Assembly: GCF_025961475.1 (NCBI RefSeq)
Contig: NZ_JAOQNS010000014.1
Span: 1-64,000, forward strand
Direction of reading: 5' to 3'
Origin: Rhodobium gokarnense
Lineage (GTDB): Bacteria; Pseudomonadota; Alphaproteobacteria; Rhizobiales; Rhodobiaceae
DNA: 64,000 nucleotides
In this document: positions 31,415 to 39,583 of the stretch, piece after piece
Layout: every line of letters begins with the position of its first letter
Position numbering within the stretch: position 1 is the stretch's first letter
The notes under the pieces: model-generated
Told to the model about the DNA's origin: nothing
Database searches by the model: none
What the model saw: only the letters and a program-made list of their open reading frames with translations
Made by a program: the position numbers and the translations under genes

Positions 31415-31471
31415 TCCTCATCCACGAATGCGGCCGGGACGGTTGCCCCGGCCGCGCAATGGAGCGACGTC

Positions 31472-32449
31472 ATGGCCCTCTTGTGCGAAATCAGCGAGCA
31501 GAACAGCTCCAACGTTCCGCTCGGCAGTAACGCGACGTTCACGGGCAGCGGAGAGTTCAGCCTGCTTCCGGACGTCATGGTCACCTGTTACACGGACGCA
31601 GGTGGAACGCTCTACGTCGACTTTTCGACGGACGGCGGGAACAACTACGACAGTTCGCTTGCGTTCACGGTCGCGGCCGGCTTCAACGAATTCCACACTG
31701 GCGTCAAGGGCGCCCGGGTGTGCCGGGTGCGGCTGGTCAACGGATCGAGCGCGCAAACGGTCCTGCGTCTCCACACCGAGTTCGGGCAATTTCGGCAGGG
31801 CAATCTGCCGCTCACGGCGACCATCAGCAATGACTCCGACGCGATCGTCACCCGGTCTGTTCTGGTTGGCGCAACGCAGGACGGCGCCTATACCAACGTC
31901 GCGACCACTGCCCAAGGATCGTTGCTTGTCGCATCCGAAGGCACGGACGTTGTTGCCGAGAACCTCCTGTTCCGCTACCTCGACACCGTCGGTGACGGCA
32001 GCGGGACCAAGAATGCGGTTGGCAACTATGCCTCGCCAACGCAGGACTTCCGCATCACCTGTCCCGCAAACGAGATCTATGTCATCAGTCGCATGCTCGT
32101 GCTGCTCCGTGATGGCGGCACTTTGAGCGCTGACGAATACGGCAATCTGAGCGCGCTGACAAACGGGATCCTGGTCAAGGTTCTCGACAGCGGCGACAGC
32201 GAGCTCATCGACCTCACGGACAACGTCCCGATCAAGTCCAATCTGCATTGGTCGCGTCTTTGCTACGACGTGACGGAGCACGATTGGGCGACAGGCGACA
32301 ACTTTGTCGCCGTGCGCTGGACGTTCGCGGCTTCTGGCGCACCGATTCTTCTGACGGCCGGTGAATCATTGGCCGTCCGGTTGAGCGACGACTTTACCGG
32401 CATGGTCGAGCAATATTTCCATGTCCAGGGCTATTCACGAGCCGCCTAA
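31472..32449 (+). CDS. Structural protein after capsid; possible head decoration
   Basis: A 325-residue, beta-rich, Ser/Thr-rich protein (TLYVDFSTDGGNNYDSSLAF). No cleavable signal peptide is present. It follows the capsid gene, the usual place for decoration or head-fibre proteins. Function is assigned by position and composition only. Confidence 0.55.
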   Translation: MALLCEISEQNSSNVPLGSNATFTGSGEFSLLPDVMVTCYTDAGGTLYVDFSTDGGNNYDSSLAFTVAAGFNEFHTGVKGARVCRVRLVNGSSAQTVLRLHTEFGQFRQGNLPLTATISNDSDAIVTRSVLVGATQDGAYTNVATTAQGSLLVASEGTDVVAENLLFRYLDTVGDGSGTKNAVGNYASPTQDFRITCPANEIYVISRMLVLLRDGGTLSADEYGNLSALTNGILVKVLDSGDSELIDLTDNVPIKSNLHWSRLCYDVTEHDWATGDNFVAVRWTFAASGAPILLTAGESLAVRLSDDFTGMVEQYFHVQGYSRAA

Positions 32450-32459
32450 AGGAGACACC

Positions 32460-32873
32460 ATGCGCATCCCGACCGTGAAAATCGTCGCAGATCATCCCCG
32501 AGGCTGGGCGATCATCAACAAGGCCAACTTCGATCCGAAGAAACACGTGCTCTACGGCGCTGAGGCGGCCGCTGCTGCCGTTCAGCCGGTGCCGGCGGGC
32601 GTTGAGGCGCCGAATTCGCTTTCAGGCGCTGGTGAGGCTGCAGACGTCCCGCTGAGCGTTGCCGGCGACTCCTCCGAACTCTCCAACGATGAACTCCGCG
32701 CCGCAATCGAGGCAGCGACCGGCAAGGTGCCGCACTGGAAGGCCAAGCGCGAGACGCTGATCACGCAGTATCGCGACGCTCTGTCGGCGCCCCAGAGCGA
32801 GGCTTCCATCGCCCCGGCGGCCGTGCAGAGCGAGGCCAACGGCGCTGCCGATGATGAAGGTGCCGCCGCATGA
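32460..32873 (+). CDS. Hypothetical structural-region protein, 137 residues
   Basis: ATG 32460 follows AAAGGAGA; an upstream extension to 32421 overlaps the previous gene. The N-terminal 40 residues (VKIVADHPRGWAIINKANFD) are conserved-looking. An Ala/Pro linker and a helix (LRAAIEAATGKVPHWKAKRE) resembling small head-region helical motifs follow. It overlaps the next gene as ATGA. Confidence 0.6.
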   Translation: MRIPTVKIVADHPRGWAIINKANFDPKKHVLYGAEAAAAAVQPVPAGVEAPNSLSGAGEAADVPLSVAGDSSELSNDELRAAIEAATGKVPHWKAKRETLITQYRDALSAPQSEASIAPAAVQSEANGAADDEGAAA

Positions 32874-33379
32874 CCATCGACGTCACGGCCAAGTCCGCAA
32901 CGGCCGTTGCCTACGGTTCCGCTGCGGAGGCCGATGCGTATTTCACCGCGCGCGCCATCACCACGTGGACCGGCACGGATGCGGCGAAGGAAGCGGCCCT
33001 GATCCGCGGCTGCGACTACCTCGAGGGCAAATACCGCGGCCGCTGGGAAGGCCTGGCGACGACGGAAGCGCAGTCGCTTTCATGGCCGCGCGGCTATATC
33101 TGCGACGTGGACGGCTATTCGATCGACGCCGACACCGTCCCCAACAAGGTGAAATACGCCAATTTCGAGGCGGCGCTGCTGATCCTGACCGGCGCCGATC
33201 TCGAGCCGGCTCTGGAGCGCGGCGGCGCGCCGATCATGGAACGCGTCAAGGCAGGACCGGTTGAGACGGAAACGGAGTACAGCGCTGGTGCCCCGGCCCG
33301 GAGCGTCTTCACGAAGATTGAAGGGCTTTTGGTCGGTCTGGTGAAGAACCAGAACACTGTCGAGTTGGCGCGGGTATGA
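32870..33379 (+). CDS. Head-tail connector (DnaT_2-like)
   Basis: A 169-residue protein with YGSAAEADAYFTARAITTWT and LIRGCDYLEGKYRGRW, the pattern of the family annotated as DnaT-like in tailed-phage connector clusters. It probably joins portal and neck. It overlaps its neighbours by ATGA on both sides. Confidence 0.72.
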   Translation: MTIDVTAKSATAVAYGSAAEADAYFTARAITTWTGTDAAKEAALIRGCDYLEGKYRGRWEGLATTEAQSLSWPRGYICDVDGYSIDADTVPNKVKYANFEAALLILTGADLEPALERGGAPIMERVKAGPVETETEYSAGAPARSVFTKIEGLLVGLVKNQNTVELARV

Positions 33380-33594
33380 CCGACAACGTCATCTCTCTCG
33401 GCACCATCACGTGCCTCGATTTGCCAGCCGACCGTGTGCTCGACGCATGCAAGGGAAATTGCTCGGACGGTGTAATCATCGTCGGACGCGACGACGACGG
33501 AGAGCTGTACTTCGCTTCGTCCATTGCCGACGGCGGGGCAGTGCTTTGGCTACTCGAGATGGCGAAGAAGCATTTGCTCGAGAATGAGGCTTAG
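33376..33594 (+). CDS. Small protein, paralogue A (72 residues)
   Basis: Starts MTDNVISLGTITCLDLPADR. The core GVIIVGRDDDGELYFASSIA is followed by a helix LLEMAKKHLL. The next gene shares the MTDxVxSL start and a D(G)-E-rich strand followed by a helix, so the two are likely paralogues. They sit among connector genes; the role is unknown. Confidence 0.6.
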   Translation: MTDNVISLGTITCLDLPADRVLDACKGNCSDGVIIVGRDDDGELYFASSIADGGAVLWLLEMAKKHLLENEA

Positions 33595-33602
33595 GATCTG
33601 GT

Positions 33603-33893
33603 ATGACCGATAAGGTCCAATCTCTGGCCATGGCGCGCTCTGTGGCGGCTTGCGACAACACCCTCATTTCGCCGCCCGAATGTCTTGAGGAAGCCGCCCG
33701 AGAAATCAGGTCTGGCGAACGCGCATGCACCTCAGTTTTCGTTCTGACGCTTGATGCTGGGTTGGACGGCGATGAATTCGGTGTTGGCTACTACGCCAGC
33801 AATCTGAAAGCGTCGCAAATGCTGGCAATGTTGGAGGTGATGAAGGCGCGCGTGCTGACGAGCATGGGGCACATCGCGGCGCCTGAACAATGA
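33603..33893 (+). CDS. Small protein, paralogue B (96 residues)
   Basis: Starts MTDKVQSLAMARSVAACDNT. The segment GLDGDEFGVGYYASNLKASQ and the helix MLAMLEVMKARVL parallel the preceding gene, suggesting tandem duplication. It overlaps the next gene as ATGA. It is probably cytoplasmic. Confidence 0.6.
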   Translation: MTDKVQSLAMARSVAACDNTLISPPECLEEAAREIRSGERACTSVFVLTLDAGLDGDEFGVGYYASNLKASQMLAMLEVMKARVLTSMGHIAAPEQ

Positions 33894-34264
33894 CTACCAC
33901 CGTCGCCACCATCGCCGCCAAGGCCTTCGACGGCGTCGCGGCGAAGATCTCCGGCGTCATCCAATCCTGCACGCTGACCAGGACCACGCAGGGCGCCTAT
34001 GACCCGTCGACGGGCTCGTATTCGACGACCACGTCGACCGACACCGGGCGGGGGCTGTTCGACACGTCGACCAAGATTGAAGACGCCCTTCCGGGCTATA
34101 TCGCCGGCCCGACCGAAAAGCTGGTCTGGATTGAAGGACTGGACACTCTGACGCCGAAGGAAAACGACGGGCTGACCGTCGGCGCGTCATCCTACACCGT
34201 CATGCATGTCGGCGATATTGTGGGGGCTGGCAGCTTCTACGCCGCGACGGTGGTCAACAGCTAA
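33890..34264 (+). CDS. Head-closure-like protein
   Basis: A 124-residue beta-rich protein (SCTLTRTTQGAYDPSTGSYS). The position between the DnaT_2-like connector and a gp10-like protein, together with its size, fits a head-closure or stopper protein of siphoviruses. Confidence 0.6.
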   Translation: MTTTVATIAAKAFDGVAAKISGVIQSCTLTRTTQGAYDPSTGSYSTTTSTDTGRGLFDTSTKIEDALPGYIAGPTEKLVWIEGLDTLTPKENDGLTVGASSYTVMHVGDIVGAGSFYAATVVNS

Positions 34265-34288
34265 TTTTTCGCAACAAGGAGACTGACC

Positions 34289-34693
34289 ATGACCACTCAG
34301 ACCGAGCAGACGACCAACATTGCCGCAGATCGTGAGGCGATCTTCGCCGAGGTCGAGAAGCACTATGCGGAGGGCGCCATCGACGCCATCCACGAAAAGC
34401 TGAACCCGATCTGGGATCGGGAGGACAAGGACGGTCGGCCCTACCCGGCTTCGGCGAAGTTCCGCGGTGACTTCTTCTCGAACGTGGCCTGGCACGGCGT
34501 CGCGCTCGAGGTGCCGCCCGAACGCGACCTGTCGAAGGCGACCGAGCTTCGGTCGATCCGCAAGACCCTGCTGCGCGAGCTGCAGGGTCATGATGAGACG
34601 ATCACGCCGAGCATGTACTCGGTCGAGGGATGGCGGGTTCAGCTTTCGGATGAGCGCCAGATGATCCTCATCTACGCCGTTCCGAAGAAGTAA
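34289..34693 (+). CDS. Hypothetical protein in neck cluster, 134 residues
   Basis: Starts MTTQTEQTTNIAADREAIFA behind AAGGAGA. It is mixed alpha/beta, with the conserved-looking PYPASAKFRGDFFSNVAWHG. No family was recognised. It lies between head-closure and gp10-like genes. Confidence 0.6.
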   Translation: MTTQTEQTTNIAADREAIFAEVEKHYAEGAIDAIHEKLNPIWDREDKDGRPYPASAKFRGDFFSNVAWHGVALEVPPERDLSKATELRSIRKTLLRELQGHDETITPSMYSVEGWRVQLSDERQMILIYAVPKK

Positions 34694-34738
34694 CGGAGCC
34701 GCGCCGGGGCGCTTCTGTGCATCCCGGCGCTATCGCCG

Positions 34739-35137
34739 ATGGCCAATGCAACACAGTTCTCAATCGATCTCGAACGCGAGTTCGTCGAGGAGGTCGAGGA
34801 CAAGCTGACGCTGGTCTTGCAGAAAATCGCAATGGAGACGCTGAGCAGGGTTGTCCTGCGCACGCCGGTGGATTCCGGCCGGGCGCGCGGATCCTGGGTG
34901 GTGTCGCTCGAAAGCCCGACAGACGAAGTGCCGGCCGGCGTTGATCCGGGCGGCGCTGCGACGATCAATCGTGGATCATCGATCATCACCGGGTTGCACG
35001 AGCCGAAGGTGACGTACGTGCAGTCGAATCTGCCTTACATCAACCGGCTCGAAAACGGCTGGTCTGGCCAGGCGCCGAACGGCATGGTGGCGGTGACCGT
35101 GGCGGAGATCGAAACCATGTTTGCGAGGATCGACTAG
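34739..35137 (+). CDS. HK97 gp10-like neck/tail-completion protein
   Basis: A 132-residue protein with TLSRVVLRTPVDSGRARGSW and NLPYINRLENGWSGQAPNGM, both hallmarks of the gp10-like family acting at the head-tail joint. It is directly followed by the tail terminator gene. Confidence 0.82.
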   Translation: MANATQFSIDLEREFVEEVEDKLTLVLQKIAMETLSRVVLRTPVDSGRARGSWVVSLESPTDEVPAGVDPGGAATINRGSSIITGLHEPKVTYVQSNLPYINRLENGWSGQAPNGMVAVTVAEIETMFARID

Positions 35138-35560
35138 GTGACCTTCGCCAGCGAGCGCGCCGCCATCGAAACCCGCTTCAATACGGAGTGGACGACGGGC
35201 TCCCCGGCCGCGCTCCGGACGCCAGTCGGATGGGATGCTCAAACCTTCGAACCGCCGACCGATGAAAGCTCCGTGCGCCTGACCATTCTGAACGGCGACG
35301 GCATCAACCAAAGCATGGGCGATCCGGGCAACAATGCCATCCGATATGCCGGTGTGGTGATGATCCAGGTGTTCACGCCAGGTGGCCAAGGCAGCGCGGC
35401 GGCGCGCGCGCTTGTGGACCTGATCGAGCCGATCTTTACGAACTGGCGAAGCGGGAATATTCTGTTTCGGACGATGAACGTGGGGACGCCCGACACGTCG
35501 CCACCGTTCTACATGGTCCCGGTGAGTTTCCCGTATCAGCGGGATAGCTTTTTGGGGTGA
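35138..35560 (+). CDS. Tail terminator-like protein (DUF4128 pattern)
   Basis: A 140-residue protein with GTG start right after the previous stop. TFASERAAIETRFNTEWTTG at the N-terminus and a beta-strand-rich core are typical of siphovirus tail terminators that cap the tube. Position after gp10-like agrees. Confidence 0.72.
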   Translation: MTFASERAAIETRFNTEWTTGSPAALRTPVGWDAQTFEPPTDESSVRLTILNGDGINQSMGDPGNNAIRYAGVVMIQVFTPGGQGSAAARALVDLIEPIFTNWRSGNILFRTMNVGTPDTSPPFYMVPVSFPYQRDSFLG

Positions 35561-35642
35561 GGAGGCGACAATGACCACAATCGACCGCACCGCAGTTGAC
35601 GACCTCGGCCGGCGCATTGACTAGTGCATCCGACGGCATGGA

Positions 35643-35819
35643 ATGGAGCGGCGCGTTCGGGCGGTGCGCCAAGCGAAGGCCATCCGTCGAGCGAGCGCGG
35701 CATTCGGAGCCGTGGGCATCTCCTTCGCAGACGCTGCCCGGCAATTTGCCGAATTCAACCGAACGGTAAGGATGTTGGACGAGTTCCAGAAGAAAGCGGC
35801 GCAGAGGAACGCGCTGTGA
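35643..35819 (+). CDS. Small basic phage protein, 58 residues
   Basis: Starts MERRVRAVRQAKAIRRASAA at ATG 35643 and ends LDEFQKKAAQRNAL. It is basic and helical. Its stop lies in a GTGA overlap with the next gene. The alternative frame across this interval is Arg/Gly-rich shadow. A 17-codon ORF (35571-35624) precedes it and is probably not significant. Confidence 0.5.
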   Translation: MERRVRAVRQAKAIRRASAAFGAVGISFADAARQFAEFNRTVRMLDEFQKKAAQRNAL

Positions 35820-36052
35820 CCGGCACGATGCAGCGCGCAAGCATTCGATATCTCGTTGCAGACGACGGGTTTCTTTTGCTAGTGCCTTCGACGTTCTCAG
35901 ACGAGGAATGCCGCGACGAAATCGAGCGGTACAATGCCACAAGCGACGGGTCGCGGAAGCTGTGGGGATTGGGCGGTATGGGCGGCATATACGCAAATCT
36001 TGACAAAACCCCTGCATGGCAGGATTGCCGTAGGGCTCCATTTGTTGCTTAG
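35816..36052 (+). CDS. Small protein, 78 residues, GTG start
   Basis: The start is taken at GTG 35816 (MTGTMQRASIRYLVADDGFL), coupled to the preceding stop. A beta-rich core with an acidic helix (FSDEECRDEIERYN) and a Gly-rich C-terminus. No family was recognised. Confidence 0.55.
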   Translation: MTGTMQRASIRYLVADDGFLLLVPSTFSDEECRDEIERYNATSDGSRKLWGLGGMGGIYANLDKTPAWQDCRRAPFVA

Positions 36053-36061
36053 GGGTGGACC

Positions 36062-36433
36062 ATGACCGATGAACTTGCAGCCCTCCGCAAGGAACGCTGG
36101 CCCTATCTCGTCCACCGTGAAAGCGCGGACGGCGATCGGCAGTTCATCGGCCGTGCACGGGACGTCGAAGCGGTCGTCTACGGCGACATCTATTACGCAA
36201 AGGATCTATTTGCCGGTGAAGGACCGGAAGGTTTCTGCTGTTCGCTTACCGTTGATGGTCTCATTTCGCATCGTTCTACCCATTCCAAGGAAGAATGGTG
36301 CGCTGTCGTTTCTGACCCGAAAGCGTTTGCGCGTTTGGTTGCTTATGCAACTTTCTCGAAAGACTACGACGATGGTAGCCGCTTGCTCCTGATGAAACAG
36401 ATTTTAGGCGCCGTGCTATCCCATAGATCATGA
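36062..36433 (+). CDS. Hypothetical protein, 123 residues
   Basis: Starts MTDELAALRKERWPYLVHRE. It is mixed alpha/beta with a Tyr/Asp-rich middle (AVVYGDIYYAKDLFAGEGPE). The local sequence is less GC-rich than the structural genes, suggesting an accessory gene. It overlaps the next gene as ATGA. Confidence 0.55.
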   Translation: MTDELAALRKERWPYLVHRESADGDRQFIGRARDVEAVVYGDIYYAKDLFAGEGPEGFCCSLTVDGLISHRSTHSKEEWCAVVSDPKAFARLVAYATFSKDYDDGSRLLLMKQILGAVLSHRS

Positions 36434-36657
36434 GGACCGCTGTGAGCAAGCATGAAAAACCCGGCGCAAACAGTGGCGCTTTAACCGTCGGCGAGCTCCG
36501 TCGCGCGATTGAGGATTTGCCGGACGACATGCCCATAGACGTCATGTCGGACAGTGGGCTTCGCGGCGATGCAGTGGGAGCATCGGTTGATCGTCTGTTG
36601 CCGAAATACATTGGCGACAAATATGAAGACCAACCAAAATGCCTGCTTATTTATTGA
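36430..36657 (+). CDS. Small protein, 75 residues
   Basis: Coupled to the preceding gene by ATGA. The core LTVGELRRAIEDLPDDMPID resembles small proteins seen in phages and plasmids in which this motif recurs. The function is unknown. It abuts the glycosyltransferase-like gene. Confidence 0.55.
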   Translation: MRTAVSKHEKPGANSGALTVGELRRAIEDLPDDMPIDVMSDSGLRGDAVGASVDRLLPKYIGDKYEDQPKCLLIY

Positions 36658-37254
36658 ATGCCGACCGTCGCCTGCGTCCTGAAATCCGGCGGCGTCTACA
36701 CCCCGGAATATGTCCACAGGCTACAGGACGGCGTGAGGCGGCACCTGCCGGGGGTGAGGTTCAGATGCTTTTCCGATGTGAAGGAAACCGCGACTGACCC
36801 GCTGCGGCACGATTGGCCGGGCTGGTGGTCGAAAATGGAGTTGTTCCGCCCGGACGTGAAGGGCGATCTGCTCTATCTGGACCTCGACACGGTGATCAAC
36901 GGTAGCTTGAAGGACATCGCCGCCGTATCGGATCTGACCCTTCTTCGGGACTTCGGCCGGCCCGATGGCCTGGGTTCGGGGATGATGTTCCTTCCTGAGC
37001 AGGACCGGTCGCCGATCTGGCTGAAATGGATCGAGGCGCCGGCGCGGTGGATGCGGGAATGCAGTCACGGCGCCATGTGGGGGGATCAGGGCTTCCTCGA
37101 GCAATTTTGGAAGATCAAGGCCGACCGGTGGCAGGACCTGGTGCCGGGGCAGGTTGTCTCGCACAAGTGGCACTCCATCGATGAGCGGAAAAGGGCGCGG
37201 GTGATCTGCTACCACGGGTCGCCGAAGCCGCATGAAACTGGATGGGCGATATGA
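36658..37254 (+). CDS. Glycosyltransferase-like protein
   Basis: A 198-residue protein with the metal-binding pattern LLYLDLDTVI (DxD) after PGWWSKMELFRPD, as in GT8-like nucleotide-sugar transferases. The C-terminal HKWHSIDERKRARVICYHGS is also family-like. It begins a run of putative carbohydrate and sulfate modifying genes between the neck and tail-tube genes. It may decorate virion proteins or host glycans. Confidence 0.65.
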   Translation: MPTVACVLKSGGVYTPEYVHRLQDGVRRHLPGVRFRCFSDVKETATDPLRHDWPGWWSKMELFRPDVKGDLLYLDLDTVINGSLKDIAAVSDLTLLRDFGRPDGLGSGMMFLPEQDRSPIWLKWIEAPARWMRECSHGAMWGDQGFLEQFWKIKADRWQDLVPGQVVSHKWHSIDERKRARVICYHGSPKPHETGWAI

Positions 37255-37457
37255 GCGACGGACCGAAACTCGTCAATCTTGGCGACAAGGAGAAAGACGA
37301 GTTTGCCGGCGCTCTCGCATCGGCTGTGCGGCAGATGGATCATTGGCGGCAACTGGTCGCCGTCATCGCCGAACGCCGCCGCATTGCCTTCGACGCCTAT
37401 GTCGCCGCCGGCTTCACCGAGCAGCAGGCGTTGGACCTGGTCAAGACGCACGAGTGA
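37251..37457 (+). CDS. Small helical protein, 68 residues
   Basis: ATG 37251 overlaps the glycosyltransferase-like stop. The sequence (MSDGPKLVNLGDKEKDEFAG, then a hydrophobic helix HWRQLVAVIAERRRIAFDAY) is a cytoplasmic helical protein of unknown role, common as an accessory gene in phages. Confidence 0.55.
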   Translation: MSDGPKLVNLGDKEKDEFAGALASAVRQMDHWRQLVAVIAERRRIAFDAYVAAGFTEQQALDLVKTHE

Positions 37458-37474
37458 GCGCGGGAGGCATAGGG

Positions 37475-37855
37475 ATGAGTGGCATGAACATCGTTATTCG
37501 GGCGTTGTATGATTTCAGTTACCCGGGATGTTCAGTGGAAGACTTTCGGCAGGGACGAAGTTATATTGTCTCTAAAAAAGATGCATCTTTTTTAGATGGC
37601 AAAGGGATAGTTTGCATTTTAAAAAATGCAAAGCCGAAGCCAACAGAAATAGATTGGACTAATTCGCGGCTTGCGACTGATGCGGCCGGACGAATTTCAC
37701 TAAAAACACCGTCCTTTTCATCACCATGCATGTCGCGCATTAATGCCGTTCCGGCAATTATGGACTGGCTTGCAGTTGAACACGGTATAAGTCCAGAAGA
37801 CTCTCGTGACCCACTGATGGCATTGTACTTGCTCACGTTAGTTGGTGATGTTTGA
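37475..37855 (+). CDS. AT-rich hypothetical protein, 126 residues
   Basis: Starts MSGMNIVIRALYDFSYPGCS behind GGGAGG. Its codon use and AT content differ sharply from all neighbours, suggesting recent acquisition. Two long palindromes (37571-37596 and 37611-37632) lie inside the reading frame. No family was recognised. It overlaps the next gene by 8 bases. Confidence 0.6.
   Translation: MSGMNIVIRALYDFSYPGCSVEDFRQGRSYIVSKKDASFLDGKGIVCILKNAKPKPTEIDWTNSRLATDAAGRISLKTPSFSSPCMSRINAVPAIMDWLAVEHGISPEDSRDPLMALYLLTLVGDV
37571..37596. repeat. 26-bp perfect palindrome in a coding gene
   Basis: TCTAAAAAAGATG is followed immediately by its exact complement. It lies in the AT-rich gene at 37475-37855 and would form a hairpin in RNA or a cruciform in DNA. 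Confidence 0.9.
37611..37632. repeat. Inverted repeat TTTGCATTTT-AA-AAAATGCAAA
   Basis: Perfect 10-bp arms with a 2-base spacer, 14 bases after the 26-bp palindrome in the same gene. Confidence 0.9.
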
Positions 37856-38351
37856 ACACCTCGCCCGCTTCCCCCGCATCATCGTCACCGGCCCTCACCG
37901 GTCCGGCACGACGATCTGCGCAAGGATGATCGCCGCCGACACCGGCAAGGTGTTCGTGATGGAGCGGGACTTGGCGACGCCGCGGTTTGAGGGCGACACC
38001 GAACCGGACCTGTCGGCCGATACGGTCGTCGCATGGCTTGGGGAGAGTCGCGACGTCGTGTTGCAGGGCGCGACCTGCTTTCGCTGGCTGGCGGGGCTCT
38101 ATTCGGCACTCAAACCCGATTTGGCCGTGGTCTATGTGGTCCGAAACACGGAAGACGTCCTGCGGTCGCAAATGGCCTATCGTGGGCGGCGCTTGGACGA
38201 CCCGACAGAGAAGCTACGGCAGTTCCAAGACCTGTGTCTGCCGAACTCGTTCCTGGTCGATTACGAGGCGCTATCGTCTCACCCGATGTTTGTCGAGGAC
38301 CGGTCCGGCTGGGCGCCGCGGCAGACGGAGCATGGGGCGCCGGTTCTTTGA
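37848..38351 (+). CDS. Sulfotransferase-like P-loop protein
   Basis: A 167-residue protein. The N-terminal loop RIIVTGPHRSGTTICARMIA matches the PAPS-binding loop of sulfotransferases and related nucleotide kinases. A later segment VVYVVRNTEDVLRSQMAYR matches the second conserved block (PxxRxxSxY-like). Proposed to add sulfate to a glycan or protein. TTG and GTG codons just upstream are alternative starts. Confidence 0.65.
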   Translation: MFEHLARFPRIIVTGPHRSGTTICARMIAADTGKVFVMERDLATPRFEGDTEPDLSADTVVAWLGESRDVVLQGATCFRWLAGLYSALKPDLAVVYVVRNTEDVLRSQMAYRGRRLDDPTEKLRQFQDLCLPNSFLVDYEALSSHPMFVEDRSGWAPRQTEHGAPVL

Positions 38352-38875
38352 TCGTCACCTTCGCGACGACCGATCCGCACTACGCCAGTTTCGCAGACCG
38401 GTTCGAAGCGCGCATGGATGAACTCGGTCTCGCCTATCACATCGAGCGCGTGTCGCCGTTCCCGACGCCGCGGCAGGCGTGTCTTGCGGCGCCGGCATGG
38501 ATCAAACGACAGGTCCGGCGTTTCGGCCCGGTCACCTGGATCGACGTGGACACCGAAGTCCTGCAAGCGCCCGAAATCGACCTTGGCGAGTACGACGTCG
38601 GGTTTGCCGAGAACCCGGAGCGGTGGCGCCGACGGTGCCCGGAGAACGCAATCGCGTCGGCGGTGCTGGCGTTCAACGACACGCCCGGTGCCCGGCGCTT
38701 TCTGTCCGACTGGCAGCGGCTGTGCGAGCAGTGGAAGCCGGGCGAATACGGCGCCCATAGGCGGCTCTGTTTCGTCCGGGAGTATGCCGAGGTCAGGGAA
38801 CTCGACATCACCCCGTTGTTGCGCGGGAAAATCGTCTACAGGGGCGCGAAAGGCGCCGTGGAGGTGGCGGCGTGA
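38348..38875 (+). CDS. Glycosyltransferase-like protein, TTG start
   Basis: A 175-residue protein starting at TTG 38348, overlapping the preceding stop. WIDVDTEVLQAPEID supplies a DxD-type motif, and FAENPERWRRRCPENAIASA follows, resembling GT families that read a donor sugar nucleotide. The upstream extension in this frame is a shadow of the sulfotransferase-like gene. Confidence 0.6.
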   Translation: MIVTFATTDPHYASFADRFEARMDELGLAYHIERVSPFPTPRQACLAAPAWIKRQVRRFGPVTWIDVDTEVLQAPEIDLGEYDVGFAENPERWRRRCPENAIASAVLAFNDTPGARRFLSDWQRLCEQWKPGEYGAHRRLCFVREYAEVRELDITPLLRGKIVYRGAKGAVEVAA

Positions 38876-39045
38876 AATCGATATTGGAAAGCGAAGCGCG
38901 AGCCAACCTTAACAATGACGATCTTCGGTTGTTTCACGAATATCGGGACCGTTTGATTCGGGATGGTGAATCGAAAGATGAGATTGAGATAATTCTTCGC
39001 GGCTTCATTCGGGGCTGTATCGAAGGCTATGGGGAAGATGAATAA
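38872..39045 (+). CDS. Small acidic protein, 57 residues
   Basis: GTG start in a GTGA overlap with the preceding stop. The sequence (MKSILESEARANLNNDDLRL, then DEIEIILRGFIRGCIEGYGE) is helical and acidic. The lower GC content than its flanks suggests an accessory gene. The function is unknown. Confidence 0.55.
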   Translation: MKSILESEARANLNNDDLRLFHEYRDRLIRDGESKDEIEIILRGFIRGCIEGYGEDE

Positions 39046-39583
39046 CCCCTACTTCGTCTTCACCATGGCGCGGTCGAAATCCTCATGGGTGACCGCGACG
39101 GTGATCGACGCCGTCGGCGCCTGGGTCGGCTCGTGCTCAGGCACCGTCGAAGGCTATCCCCGAGGCCAACTGGAAAACCGCAAAATCTTCGAGCTGCAAC
39201 GGTCGTGGTTCGGTCGCGGCTGGGAAATGGCCGATGCCGGCCGGACGATTGTCGCCCGGCCCGGCTGGCGAAGCGCCGTGCTCTGGACGATGAAAGGCGA
39301 CGGCTACACCGGCGGGCCCTGGGTCTACAAGGTCTCCGCCCTCTACTGGCGCCCGTTCATGGCATCGTTCCCGGAAGCCCGGCCGATCACCGTCCGCAGG
39401 GACAAGGCCGGCATTCTCGCTTCGGCAAAGCGCCATGGCGGCAACATCGCCTCCGACAAGGTGCTGGACGCCCATGTCCGGGCGCTGGACGAAATCGAGG
39501 CGAACTTCGATGCGTTTTCGTGCAACCCGTCGGCCGATCCCGGTGACATCGAGCGCCTGAAGGAATGGCTCGCTCGGTCGTGA
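39038..39583 (+). CDS. Second sulfotransferase-like protein
   Basis: A 181-residue protein. The N-terminal YFVFTMARSKSSWVTATVID resembles a PAPS-binding loop with Ser-Lys-Ser-Ser in place of the usual Gly-Thr. A later basic patch SFPEARPITVRRDKAGILAS fits the second block. It is probably related to the gene at 37848. An ATG at 39029 is the alternative start. Confidence 0.55.
   Translation: MNNPYFVFTMARSKSSWVTATVIDAVGAWVGSCSGTVEGYPRGQLENRKIFELQRSWFGRGWEMADAGRTIVARPGWRSAVLWTMKGDGYTGGPWVYKVSALYWRPFMASFPEARPITVRRDKAGILASAKRHGGNIASDKVLDAHVRALDEIEANFDAFSCNPSADPGDIERLKEWLARS

Noticed and set aside
35571-35624. A 17-codon ORF behind a good ribosome-binding site
   Set aside because: Too short to judge; it may be a leader peptide, but nothing else supports it.
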